Source: Glossina fuscipes (Eukaryota; Arthropoda; Insecta; Diptera; Glossinidae). From it: a stretch of DNA of 64,000 bases. Below are positions 38,375 to 50,231 of the stretch, piece by piece (position 1 is the stretch's first letter; each line of letters begins with the position of its first letter). The position numbers and the translations under genes were made by a program. The stretch is from positions 4,595,067 to 4,659,066 of the forward strand of contig NW_023998431.1 of the NCBI RefSeq assembly GCF_014805625.2. Direction: 5' to 3'. Below the pieces are notes generated by a model. The model made no database searches. It worked only from the letters and a program-made list of their open reading frames with translations, and was not told the DNA's origin.

Positions 38375-38645
38375 TTTACACCCTATACCACCTTTGGTCT
38401 CTCCATCTGCTCCTTTTCTATTTTTGTTTTGAACAGAGATGTCACAATTATTGCGCTATCTTGATACAATATGGTTGACCGACCTGTTTTGGCCCAAGAA
38501 TGAACCCCATTGAAGACCTTGCGGATCGGACGACTTTTCGACCACTTCCTATACGGCGGTTTATTTGGAAAACTTATGATAAGAGTAAATATATTAAATG
38601 AAATGGTGTAAACTATTTTGTTGCGAGCCATGAGCCCCCTTAATA
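38375..38645 (+). repeat. Dispersed repeat, family A, plus-strand fragment
   Basis: It begins near TTACACCCTATACCACCTTT and continues with GACCGACCTGTTTTGGCCC, CGGATCGGACGACTTTTCGA, CCACTTCCTATACGGCGG and AATGGTGTAAACTATTTTG. The spacing is that of family A with part of the middle missing. Confidence 0.55.
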
Positions 38646-39009
38646 TTTTTATCTATTTTTTAATATTTTATTCTGTTTCAATGTAATAAATTTCATTACA
38701 ATACTTAAAAATGCTAAGTAAAATTAAAAGAAGGATTTTTGTTAAAACTTTAGAAGACTGACATTATTATGCAACGTGATACGGATATTTATTAGACTTA
38801 AATTGGCTTTCTTATTATTAATGTTAGATTTTCAGTTAAGAACTACCGTCATCATCTCTTACCGAAAACATGTTCTGTATTCTATCAACTCTACCCACTC
38901 TAGGTTTGTGATGGTCGCTACTCCTCCTCCTATAAAAGAAAAGGACGGCGACAATTTTATTTGTTAACAGAACTGTTGAGAAGCAAGTTCCCCGTTTTTC
39001 TGAAAAGGA

Positions 39010-39140
39010 TTTTTATACCCACGACCGAAGCATATGAGTTAAATTCATTTTGTTATAATTATTGTAACACTCAAGATAAAGCTTCAGAGACCCCATAAAG
39101 TATATATATTCTTGATCAGTGTAAAATTTTACTGTTTTTC
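39010..39140 (+). repeat. Dispersed repeat, family B, 5' fragment
   Basis: TTTTTATACCCACGACCGAAG, then ATAATTATTGTAACACTCAAG, AGAGACCCCATAAAGTATAT and ATATTCTTGATCAGTGTAAA. This is the beginning of a family B element, broken off just before the mariner relic at 39244. Confidence 0.6.
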
Positions 39141-39243
39141 ATTTTTCTATTCACTTTTCTTAAATTGCAATGGAAAGAGCATTCTGCGTTATATCGATTC
39201 TTTATCCCAAACCTGAAACTAGACGTTATAAATGATCTAATAA

Positions 39244-39441
39244 GTGAATAATAGGTATTTGCGTATATTTTTATCAGCGATATTTATTGATGAAAATGAT
39301 AAAGTAATGCAAAGTATGCTTATGGAAGCTTATGATGATGTTGTTTCATCCATCATATACCAACAGTTCAAAAGTGGCGATCTTGATCTCAATGACAAAG
39401 AAAGGCCTGGAGTATCAAAAAAGTCCGACGACAATGACTGA
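39244..39441 (+). pseudogene. Mariner-type transposase N-terminal relic
   Basis: The frame contains QQFKSGDLDLNDKERPGVSK followed by a Lys/Asp-rich end and a stop. This is the hallmark of the second helix-turn-helix of mariner transposases (F..GDFDV.DK.RPG.PKK). The DDD catalytic domain is not present: the frame stops 10 residues after the PG motif, and the next 100 bases show only a weak trace. The terminal inverted repeats were not found. The first half of the frame (to about residue 35) fits the preceding helix-turn-helix poorly. It is a short dead fragment. Confidence 0.7.
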
Positions 39442-39689
39442 AAATGCTATTTGATCAATTGATGGGCAATATTTTAAATAACGTACATTGTACCAATTTT
39501 TGTCAATAAATGCCATTTTTAACTGAAAAGTGAAATTGAAAACAAATGCCAAAAACACTTAATAGTATTAACATGTAATACCAACTTTACTCTACGCTAT
39601 TAGACTGCGGAATTTGTTCTTTTTTTTTTTTATGCGACAAATCACTCAGAGGAAGTCCTCTATTTTCGTAACGCGGCGATGGTTGGAAA

Positions 39690-39860
39690 GAAGAGGAGGA
39701 AAGAGAAAGAATTACGGAGGTAGGGGCCGCAGGCTAGTGGCTGTAAGACTAATTAATAAGTGTTATATCTTTACCGACTGAGCACTCACTGTAGCTGCCA
39801 CCAAAGTCCGACACTGAGAGTAGAACGCGCGAGCACTGATCGCGATTCTTATGAAATTAT
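39690..39860 (+). repeat. Short dispersed repeat, family D, copy 1
   Basis: The words GGGGCCGCAGG, TTATATCTTTACCGACTGAGC and ACTCACTGTAGCTGCCACCA, followed by GACACTGAGAG and TGATCGCGATTCT, are matched in order at 62735-62885. No coding content is seen. The class is unknown; the proximity to the mariner relic may mean both come from one element, but that is not shown. Confidence 0.4.
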
Positions 39861-41289
39861 GATAAAATTGGTATTGTTACGATGGAATGAATGATGGTGG
39901 GTTCGCCCAGCTGAATGAAATTTTCTTATTCGTCTCTAAGCAAGCGTTTAGCTGCGGTTTTTAGTCAGTCCTATACATAAAATGCATAATTAACTGCAAT
40001 AATCGAAAATATGCTCGCTTCCTGAGTGTATCATTTAATCAATAATGATTCGATTGATCGAAATTGATGATTTGCTCAAAGCATATTATCGTCTGTCACA
40101 ATATTCTCTTCATATTCTATGGTTTTTTGGTTTTTATTGACACGAATATAATACGTGTTCACCACAAAGCATTCATGCATGGAACAAAACACTTGATAGA
40201 AAAAAATTTAATAACGGAATAATAAATGGATTAATGGTATAAAACATCCTCTCGACTTGTGTTATTCAAAAATTCTCTTAAAAATAATTCATTAAAGTAA
40301 TCATTCATACATTTTTCATTAGTATTCTTCATTGCTTAACCTCTTTGTAAACATATTCTTAAACCTGAAGCTGTTTTTTGTTTTCTGTAATTGCATATAA
40401 TTGCGGGTAATATGTTAATTCAACTTTATTAATTAAATATTATATTACGCTAGTTTTTAACATTTGATTGTTTAGCTTTCATTTATAATCCCAGCATGAT
40501 AAGTTGTTTGTAAAATAATTTGTGAAAAATGAAGCGTCCGAAGCTTGCGTCTAAACGGCTGCTATGAAGTCTATTAAATAAAAATTATACTGCTTTGTAT
40601 ATAGACAGCTTTCCTTTCTCAGTTATCTTGCGTTTTCAAATGATTTAAAAGCTTTAAGATTTAATCGACATCTTCTCAAATTAGCGCTAGAGGTCGAAAG
40701 CTTTGAAACTAATTTACGTAAGGCTCATCTTAGGGAAAAGTTTTACGGGCGAATTGAACTTAAAGCTTTTAAAATTCAAATTATTCATTAGATTAAAAAA
40801 GTTTACAGATAAAAAGCTGTATGCGTCGTTTATTGAAGATTTTCATCGCCAGAGTAACTGGTGAATTCTTCTTTTTATAGCTTTTCAAATGAAAGGATTA
40901 TTATATATCTCAAAGTAATGGCCGCCGTGTTCCGAAAATTATGAAAAAAAAAAATAAAATAAATGCGGCAGCGCTTTCAACAGAAAATTTCTATTTAAAA
41001 ATATGTAGTTTCAAACCTCATATATTATTTATATATATTTATATATTTAGTAATTAAACTGACATAAATAAGGGAATTTCTGTCGTTTTCTATATAGAAT
41101 GCACATAAAAAAGAAACTCGACAAAGACGCTATCGAATTAACAACGTGCTAATGTTCCTAACTTGGCGTCACTTTAGCAAAGCGTCCGATTTCTTTGATT
41201 TTCAAAACAAAAGTAAATAAATGTGCGCCAAAGAAAATTCCGTTTTCCCCAATACTACCAATAATAATAATAATAAAATAAGTAAGAAT

Positions 41290-42330
41290 ATTATAGTCGG
41301 GCCAACTATTATATGACCTACACCCCTTCGTCTTGTACAGTCATTCACTCGTTTTGGTAATAATACACTAAGAATTGCACATTCGTTTCATGTGAAGGTA
41401 TACTTTTCGTGAAAGCCCGCATATTGGAGAGTGACTAATGACGTGATCCAAATTTAGCAAACTTAATTTACTCCCTAAAAGTTTTAATTTTTTTCATATT
41501 ATTTCGTAAAAAAACTAAAAAATAAGACTTCCTCTCTGCGTTCCGTCACAGCCCCTATAAACGCTAGGATCTAAAAGAGTCAATTTTTATGCTAAATTGG
41601 TACTACGGACTTATTTTCATCATAAAGTATTAGAAACCAAATCTTATTCTGTAGAGCTTACTATTCATGAGTAATCTTATATGGCGTAGAGGCCAAGAAA
41701 TAGACCCATGTTGTTAAAATCTGGTCCACTTCATTTTTATGCCAAATTCCTATCATGAACAGATTTTCGTCATAATGCATTAACAATTAGGCCTTTTTGG
41801 CATATAGGGCTTTACATTATTATATCCTAAGAATGGTTATATGCGATGGTATGCAAAAAATAGATCTACGTGACATAAACTCGGTAAGGTTAATTTTTGT
41901 GTCAATTTCGCCATGATATATTGGAGATTATTCATTTTTACCATATAAAGAGTCCAAATTGCCACAACCGATTCAAATTGTTTACACCAATTTGTAACAT
42001 TGAAATATTATTACTCAACGGTATTTGCTAAGAAATTTGGAAAATTGCGTTATATGGGGCAAGGTCGAAAAATTGGTCCGATGCGAACCATGTTTAATAA
42101 CTTTCGCACCAGTCAGTTCACCATTAAATTATCTCAAAAATTGCGACCTCTGAGTTAAACACAAAAATACGTGGACAGATCTCAATCAGACATACGGGCA
42201 GACACACTTAAAATGTTAAAAAGTGATTTGGCCTTACGCCCTTCTGGATGTTACGCACGTAAAGATAAAAAATAGTTAAATGTGGGGAAGTAATTTAGGG
42301 TACTTAATGGCTGGCCGTGGTTGTCTATAA
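41290..42330 (-). repeat. Dispersed repeat, family A, long minus-strand copy
   Basis: It matches 6440-7340 over nearly its whole length: GGGCCAACTATTATATGACC, GTCTTGTACAGTCATTCACT, TCATCATAAAGTATTAGAAA, TTTTGGCATATAGG, TTACGTGACATAAACTCGG-like words, and an ending with CAGACACACTTAAAATG and GTGATTTGGCC. It is about 1 kb long with no open frame of note. The 5' and 3' ends are not bounded by clear terminal repeats. Confidence 0.6.
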
Positions 42331-43036
42331 ATAAAGCTTTTACTTAATTTAATTAAATGTAGTCAAGATCATTTTTATCCATAAAACAAAAACCTGTCGT
42401 CAATTACAATTTTTAGACATGTTGTGCAGGATTTTGCTTTTAGTTTCACATAGCACTTAGTTTGCACCTGAAGTTCTATATAGAACATGAGAGCAAAACC
42501 ACAATTTTTATTTTCTTCACGGCCAGTTCAGCCCAGAGTTTGTATTAATTAACTAATAATGATCAAATTTTTTGATCTAGATTCGGACTAAGCAATTGTT
42601 TATATGATAAAGATAAGTCAATCTTTAACTCGTATATAATACGCTGATTAACTAGAAATTTAACATGTTGACATATTTTAGTGCGCGAATGTACTTCACA
42701 GAATATCGATTAGTAGATTGGTGTATTCTAAAAACTCGTTGCAGAGTATTAAATGGTCGACTTTGTGTCCGAGAATAAAGTGTTAATTATAACAAATCGT
42801 TTCTGCGCATAATGAAACGGAACAGTAATGCACTTCCTCTAATGACCGCTATCGTTTATACGGTAAAGGGTAAATCCAGGAAGCCAACACTGCAGGCAAA
42901 CAAAGTCTAACTTTATATGCCACAAAAAGTGATTTTAATATTACGCTACAGTTGGTTCAGTTCTTGGTGAAAAGAAAAATTTTCATTTTAATGTTATATT
43001 TTATTACAGAAATCTCGAAATTATACTCTATCGCTT

Positions 43037-43104
43037 TTATTATTATTATTATTATTAGTACTATTATTAATACTATTATTATTATTATTATTATTTATTT
43101 ATTT
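43037..43104 (+). repeat. (ATT)n simple repeat
   Basis: A TAT/ATT trinucleotide run with two interruptions. Confidence 0.9.
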
Positions 43105-43277
43105 AGAGCAAAGAAATAAACTCAACGATTAAAGGATGAGCACCAGTAAGGGAAACTATTTTGAAACAAAAAAATACGGGCTGTTTTGCTGGTTATAAAT
43201 AATTACTAACAAATACAAGAAAAAAAAAAAATTAATAGATAAGAATTACGCGCACTTTCTCATTTTCACTGTAATGC

Positions 43278-43310
43278 AAAATTAGATGAATGCTATAGCA
43301 TTCTAATTTT
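43278..43310. repeat. Palindrome around GAATGCTATAGCATTC
   Basis: The arms AAAATTAGA..GAATGCT and AGCATTCTAATTTT pair almost perfectly, with a small insertion on the left arm. The core word GAATGCTATAGCAT is repeated near 43511. No terminator or gene is attached to it. Confidence 0.6.
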
Positions 43311-43613
43311 AAAGCCGATTATTTCCCACTGGGCTTTTTTAATTATAATACTTGGCGCCAAGTATTGATTAATTGCTTAATAACCTCATTTTAAATTCGT
43401 AAAAGGTAACAGATTCCCTCATTGTCTCCTTTTTTCTCGTGTTTTCTGTCATATGAATTGTCATAGCTTTCACGTCATTCCAGTTAAGAAATATTATCTA
43501 TTCTGTCGTGAATGCTATAGCATACGTTAAGATTAGATCGACGATCTTGTCACTGCCCTTAGAAAATGTGTTCAATCACATTTCGGATGTTACAACTAAT
43601 TTTTAAATAAATT

Positions 43614-45366
43614 GATTTCGAAAAAGCATTTGACAGAGTTGGTCTTCATGCTATTTTAAAACTCTTGAAATCAAGGAATGTGGGACCCACATTCTTCAAC
43701 TACATCAAGTCATTAATGTCGCATCGGCGGTTTAAAGTTAGAATCAATTATTATCATGCCTATTAATGACTTACCGGTACTAAACTTGCAGACACTCCAT
43801 ATTCTCGTGCTCACGTTTTCCAACACTTATCGTTGGAAAACACACTGTCTTCGGTTAAAAAATTCCATTTTAACAAGGGCGAATTTTATACAATATGTTG
43901 CTTGCTTGGAAAAGTCATGCGCACATTAACACTATTGCTTATCTTACCCAAATACTTGTTTTAAGCAAGATTGACTATGCTTTGATAATTTATAGCAATA
44001 ACTGCAAATCCAATATCAACACCCTTAAACCGGTCTATCACCGAGCCGTCAGAGCAAGTTGTTATGCTTTTCGGACGACCCCCATATATAATATTATAAT
44101 TGAAACTGGTCTCCCAACTCTAGAAAATAGACTTTATGAGTTAAAAGTTAAAATAGTCCCCAAGCTTCTTAATTCAAACAAATCTATTCTCAGTGATGAC
44201 GTGAGAAAGATTATTACTGCGAAGAAAATTCCAAAGTCACCATCTGCAATTGACCATTGTTTGTACGTCGCAAAAGAATTGAACATTCCCTTAAAAATTT
44301 TTCGCTCTTTTGGTGTTAAATCTCCAAGGATTTTCAAAGACTACTCTTTTGACATCTTGCTGCCTATGCATAAGAAAGAAGATACTCCAAATTACGTCTT
44401 CAGGAAACTAGTAGCTGAAAAAGCTCAAGTACTGGAGAGTAACGGTTGCAATCCTTTGCACATTGACGGTTCAAAATCTTCTGGTCTGTCACCTGCTTGT
44501 GTCGTGGCAAATGCTTCAGGGCAGGTTCTACTCAATCACATATTTCACGAAAGTGCTTCAACTTTCATAGTAGAAGCCAGAGTTATCCTTCACGCTGCGA
44601 ACCCTGCCTATAAAAACAAACTCAAAACCGTCATTGTTACCGACAGTTTGTCTGCCTTACAAGCTATTCGGAATCCTTCGACTTCGAGATAAGGAACCAT
44701 AAACAAATTAAGAAATATAATTACAACACCCTATGGAAAAATTAAAATGTTATGGGTACCAAGTCACATCGGTTTATTGGGAAATGAGCAGGCTGATCGA
44801 GCGGCAAAGTATGCTGTTTCTGCTCCTCTAATTATGGATGATGTCACGGAAAAGTTGGATCTTCAAAGATACATTGGAAGAAAAGTTAAAGAGAAAATTG
44901 CATAAGAAAATTTACAATACCATCATCAACACTACTCTTCCATTAACCCTCAATTACTTCCACCTTTATATCCAACAAATGTTGAAAACCAAGATCCAAA
45001 TATTTTAGAGAATTCGCCTTGGTCGTACAACTGCAACTCACCAGTGGATCTTGAAGAAGTCTGCCTCCCCAATCTGCAGTTGTGGACAAACGCTCACTAC
45101 AAAGCACATTCTCTCTGACTGCCTTAACTTTTCCTTGGCTAGAAGTATTACATCTGGAATGATTAAATCTTTGGACATTCTACAATCAGCTTCAGAATCG
45201 AATATCAATTCTATATATTACTTCATTAATACTACTAAACTCATTATCTAATGTACATTTATTTAAATTAGAGCCGATAGCCTGTGTTGCTAGTGCTCAA
45301 TGTCTTTTTTTTAGTCTAAGAATATAGAATTCATTAGTCTAAAAATATAATAATAATAATAAAATA
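43614..45366 (+). pseudogene. I-clade non-LTR retrotransposon relic (reverse transcriptase and RNase H)
   Basis: Positions 43614-43763 read DFEKAFDRVGLHAILKLLKS and on, the reverse transcriptase box A with its catalytic Asp. From about 43757 another frame has INDLPVLN and then jumps to ILVLTFSNTYRWKTHCLRLK, so the YADD region is deleted. From 43895 a 265-codon frame carries the end of the polymerase (LSKIDYALIIYSN) and RNase H motifs in order: HIDGSK, EA in FIVEARV, VTDSLSALQAI. After a TAA at 44690 the same frame resumes with WVPSHIGLLGNEQADRAAK, the last RNase H box. From about 45004, after a frameshift, the zinc-binding tail reads CSCGQTLTTKHILSDC. The copy ends in a TAA-type repeat near 45346-45366, as I-clade elements do. 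It is 5'-truncated, with one internal deletion and at least two stops and two frame changes. Confidence 0.85.
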
Positions 45367-45616
45367 AATTGACTATCATTTTTTATATCCCAATGAAATT
45401 CTCACAGACCGCGAACGTGTAGCAACGTTTCGCATAAACGACTTTGTTGAAGTACATTGAGTAAATGACGCAAAGATTTTAATAAGCAAAAATTGCTCTC
45501 TAAGAATTTAAAAAAATAAGAGTTTACACTAAACAATACTGAAGAACGACATATGTAACATAAGTTAAGGCGACATCAACCATTATATGCCACATAACGC
45601 TTTACTGAAAATTTCG

Positions 45617-45650
45617 AATTTAATAAAAATTTTGAAATTTTATTAAATGA
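45617..45650. repeat. AT-rich hairpin
   Basis: ATTTAATAAAA and its complement TTTTATTAAAT are separated by a few bases. No other feature is associated with it. Confidence 0.5.
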
Positions 45651-47069
45651 TTGCAAATAAAAATTCGCAAAAAGCGGGGTCGAAAATTTAATCAACAGGA
45701 CGAAAATTTAGTCATCCATACTTAATATGACAAAAAGTCAAATAACTTCAGCAATTCTTCTGTAATTAGACATTGTTTGCTTATAAAAGTTTTGCTTCTA
45801 CGAGAAGCTTTTTTTTTTTGTTGCAAGTCTTATGTCCGTAGGCCATTCCAGTCGGTATCATAAAATGTTTGAAATTAAAAGCAAAGCCTTATTTTTAAAA
45901 GAATTGATGCAATATTTCACACAAATTCCAAGTGTTAAAAATTATAGTCGAATATTAAAACAATTAGGCAAAATGATTTTGGATTGTAGGATGATTGGTT
46001 GTTCAACTCAACAGAAATTAAAAGAATTGGTTATTATATGCATAGTTAACTTCAATATATCACAATAACACCAGTCGTTGCATCTGTCGCTTTGCGAAAT
46101 TGTTTTCGAACCATTTTCTTATTTTATTATTATTCGTTTTTTTTTCTCTTTGAGCAAACATAATTCGTTCGATGAATACAAATAATATGAAGAAGAGCAA
46201 GCATACAATAAAGAGGCTGCTATTATATAGCTGGCCCTCCACCTGTTTGCAATAATGGGAATTCAACCTGGACAAGTAAAAAGCGGAAGCTCACATTCAT
46301 ATTTTTTTTCAATTTTATTTAACTTATTAGACCTCAAGCGACAGTTGAACCGAAGCGCTTGTGGCCTCAAGCTTAAGTAAAGCAGAAAAATTATGGCAGG
46401 AAATCGCTAATTGCGACATCTTTTAACTGCTCTATGTCGTGTTATAGGAGATGCATTTCGAAATTGGAATTTCTTTCCTAATAACACAATATAGTGTGAT
46501 AAAGGTGTATATAAATCTTAGGTGTCTTATTGAATTTTGTTTGTTTTTTTCATAATGTTCAACTCTTGATATTCATCGATTTTTGAGATGACGCCCATCT
46601 TTGCCGACTATGACTTGTACTGAACGACTGATTTCTAATTAACTAAAACTTAGCGCCAATGTCGGAAAATTTCGGAAAAATTGAAAGCGTCGTACACATT
46701 CTACGAAGTAACCGATTGCAATGAAGAGAATTCAACTTTAGTGCAACGTCGATTGTTACGAGCATTCTAGTCAAGCAAAAAATACACATTTTCTAATATA
46801 TTCAGAAATGTGGACACGAGTACTTAATGAGTATATACTTTTATGACACCGTTGAGTGCGGATCTGATCAGTGCATTTGCAATCTTCAGGTACACAGTCA
46901 ACCAACAGACCATTTAAAATGCATATCGCATATAAAGTTAATTTGAAATATCAAATCGTTTATAAGGGTGTATAGCGTAGAAAGCTATACAACTTTTATG
47001 ACAAGACGATGCACGGCGACTGTACTCAAAATTTCATTTCAGAAAGTCAATTAAAAATATAGGCGATTT

Positions 47070-47845
47070 ACCTTTTTTAATACTCATCACCGAAGGACGA
47101 GAGATATATTAATTTTGTCAAAATGTTTGCAACGCCCAGAAGGAAGCGTCAGAGATCCCACAAAGTATACATATTATTGATCGGCATCAAATTCTGAATC
47201 GATTTAAACATGTCCATGACCACATGACCACAAAAATTAACCAGAAACATTGGAAAGCTCTGCGCGCAGGTTGGTATTGAAAATGGGCCCAATCGGTCGA
47301 AGGCCACGCCCACAGCACCATGTAAACTGATGATATCTCCGTTTTTCATAGGGAATGCAAAATTGGTTTTTTGTTCATCAGTCATAAACTACAGCACACA
47401 AAAGTGGAAAAAATTTACCACGCCTACCCAATATTATGGTGTATCGGAATTTAATTATTTTTTGAATATCTTTTTAATACGCACAAACAACCTTCAAAAA
47501 CACCATAAAGTATACAAATTCTTGAATGCACTTAAACATGGTTGACTGTTCGTCTATCCATCTCCCGGTTTGCGCAACTTTTTAGTATTTGTGGTAAACA
47601 TTTCTCCGTTAGCGAAAATGAAGATACCGCCTACAAATTTCCAAAGAATTCGCAATTGATCTAAATTTTTCAAAGGTCACGCCTGCAACCCTCACATGCC
47701 TCTACGACAAAAACTTTTGTTTTGAAAACAGAGGAAATCAACTGCGCCTACTCCATATTATAGAGCATAGAAATTTTGTGAGTAAACGGTAATGGGTATA
47801 AAAGATTCGGTCTCGACCGAATTTGATTTTCTTACTTGTTTTTTT
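47070..47845 (+). repeat. Dispersed repeat, family B, near full-length copy
   Basis: It runs from ATACTCATCACCGAAGGACG through CAACGCCCAGAAGGAAGCGT, CCCACAAAGTATACATATT, AAGGCCACGCCCACAGCACC, ACTGATGATATCTCCG and CATAAACTACAGCACACAAA, and ends GTATAAAAGATTCGGTCTCG..TTTTCTTACTTG. The copy at 61890-62680 follows it block for block, including the end. The opening 'ATACCC...GAAGGA' and closing 'GGGTATAAAAG...CTTACTTG' are the same words that bound it elsewhere. No protein is encoded (the frames 47149-47385 minus and 47330-47545 plus lie inside). Confidence 0.75.
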
Positions 47846-47859
47846 TTTTTTTCATATAC

Positions 47860-48185
47860 CTATACTTGTCATATAAGGATATATTGAATTTGATCCGATA
47901 TATATAACACCCAAAAGGACTTGACACAGACCCATTTTTTATTATATCGATCGCAGCCTGTTTGACCGTTTTCCCGTGTATCCGTCTTGTCTCATATTCA
48001 ACCAATTCATTCTATTTTTGCAATATATTGATGAAGTATGATACATCGACCTGTTTTAGCTTCAGAGCGAAGGCTATTAAAGATGGTTGTTCTTGAAAAC
48101 TCTTTATGGGAACAAATGTATTAAGCGAAGTGGTGTACGGTGTTTAATGGTGGGTCGACGCCTATCATAATGTCTTAGTTTAGTT
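47860..48185 (+). repeat. Dispersed repeat, family A, plus-strand copy
   Basis: TATATATAACACCCAAAAGG, TTTTATTATATCGATCGCAG, a CCGTGTATCCGTCTTG word, ATATTGATGAAGTATGATAC, GACCTGTTTTAGCTTC and GAAGTGGTGTACGGTGTTTA follow in the family A order. It begins within 20 bases of the end of the family B copy, so an A element sits next to a B element here as at 29050-29720. Confidence 0.65.
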
Positions 48186-48866
48186 ATTCTTAATTTTGTA
48201 GGAATTCTGCGTACACAGTGCAATTTTTTCGCCTTTATTTCTGCCAACGGGAAACTTTCAATTTGATGCTAGTCAAGCAGGCCATATATTTTGTTTAAGA
48301 AAATTCCAATATTGTATAGATGAATATTAGAAACGCAATGAACACAAAAATTCCAAGTGTAAAAATCGCAACACAAAACTGATGCTTGACTTACGTGCAC
48401 ATTATAATGAAATCTCATGCTTTGCGCTCGGCAATAGGCCGGACGCGAAATAATCTCTTATATACCTTGAAAGCTTAAGGAATATAAATTTACAATGAAG
48501 TTTAGCAAACACATATTTTGATCCTAAAACTAACGTTTGCTTTGAGCAGAACACGCGTTTTTTTTTTCTTTTTAATCATTTGGTTCCTTTTATAATTGCA
48601 CTGAAATGCACAAAACTAGAGAAAATTTAGCATAAACCAAAAAACAATAACTTTGTAGTTCTTCCTTTAGCGCGCATCCCGAACACAGTATACACACACT
48701 CTTGTATAAATCTCAACCCATATGCGTAACGTAGAATAACACTTTAATGCCATTATAAAGACAAGGAAATGTTGAAAATTCGAGTGTGAGAGCAAAATAG
48801 AAATAAATTAAAATTCACCACTTGGACTTTGTAATATTCAAATAAGGCTCTGAGAATTAAAATGAA

Positions 48867-48992
48867 TTGTGAGAGAGTAGTTAAGAGACAGGCAGAGAGA
48901 AAGAAAGAGAGTGAGAGCGAAAGAGCAAGAGGCCAATAGCGAGAGAGAAAAAGAATGAGAACGTGTGAGAGAAAATGAGGAGAGAGAGAAAG
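48867..48992 (+). repeat. GA-rich imperfect simple repeat
   Basis: A purine-rich stretch of GAGA-type words. It is the reason for the Ser/Leu-rich minus-strand open frames nearby. It might bind GAGA-type factors if it were near a promoter, but no promoter is seen. Confidence 0.75.
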
Positions 48993-49159
48993 TATCTGTA
49001 CATGTGAGTTTGTGTGTGAATATATTTTCATTTAACACGTGCTTATATTTTTAGTATTATGATGGCATGCTTTTCACTTTTCTATAGCACACATTTTTAA
49101 AATGTGTGTCTGTATATTGCATAGTATAGTAGATATATAGAGCACTAGTAAAAGGACAG

Positions 49160-49247
49160 CAGTAGTAGGTATTAGTCGTAGTAGTTGTAGTAGTAGTTGT
49201 AGTAGCAGTAGTAGCAGTAGTAGTAGTGGTAGTAGTAGTTGTAGCAG
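49160..49247 (+). repeat. (TAG)n-type trinucleotide repeat
   Basis: Imperfect AGT/AGC triplets. It produces Thr-rich and Leu-rich open frames on the minus strand that are not genes. Confidence 0.85.
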
Positions 49248-49555
49248 AGTTGTCAGCACACGAAAACCCATACTTACTCATGCTATTGCTGCTGTTGATG
49301 TTCTTGGTGTAGTTGCCTTTCTTTTCACACAGTTTCTATTGACTTTGGGAATATTTCTCTTTTCACTTACCCATATATATGTAAGCCCATATAGGATTTT
49401 TTTTTTAATAAAATGTTGTTGTATATTTTTGTTGAGCGTTGTGTTTGTTCAGTTTCGGTACCAAAAACTTTTGCTTCATTGCGGTATTACGTCTTACGTG
49501 CGACAGACGCCACGGCGGCGTTTTATATAAAAAAAAAAAAAAAATAATAATAATA

Positions 49556-49580
49556 CATATATATATATATATATATATAT
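49556..49580. repeat. (TA)n repeat
   Basis: A TA run between an A run and an AAT-rich patch. Confidence 0.9.
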
Positions 49581-50177
49581 AAAACTACAATAATAATAAT
49601 AAAAATAACAAAATAATAAAATATTGAGAATTTTTACTGAATTCTATGTGTAATAGTGTTGATTTAAATGAAATTAACAAAAAATTAATTACATTTAGAA
49701 AAAAAAAAGGAAAAATTAACTCACATAAATATAATCCATTATTGTGTGCGTAGAAGAACTTCTAAAAAAAATAAATATACAAAAATAAAATCTTTATAAA
49801 ATAATGATAAATAACTGATAAATATTTCACTTAATTCATTTTTTTTTTTTGTTTTTTTTTTCTTTTATGTACTACTATAAGTAAATATTTGTTAATAATT
49901 AACGTGGAAAAGTGTTGGAGTGAGAAAAAGTATTAAAATCAGTTGCATTGAAAATCAATTACGTTACGTTATGCGTTAACAATTTGTTGTTTATTTGCTT
50001 GTTTTTATTCATGTACAGATATATATGTACATATATATAGATATAAATAAATGTTTCTAAATGTACGCTTAACGTAGCTGATGGGTAACTATTGTTAGTT
50101 TACCTATATTCTGGCCTCGCAATTGTTAAGACTTCAAATGCATTCATACGCTTATAAAAACACTTCCACTTACACAC

Positions 50178-50179
<2 letters not shown>

Positions 50180-50208
<29 letters not shown>

Positions 50209-50231
50209 CTCATCCATATATATATATATAT
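50180..50231. repeat. (TA)n repeat, two blocks
   Basis: Two TA runs separated by CTCATCCA. Confidence 0.9.

Noticed and set aside
49057..49281. Thr-rich and Leu-rich minus-strand frames
   Set aside because: They are translations of the TAG-type trinucleotide repeat at 49160-49247.
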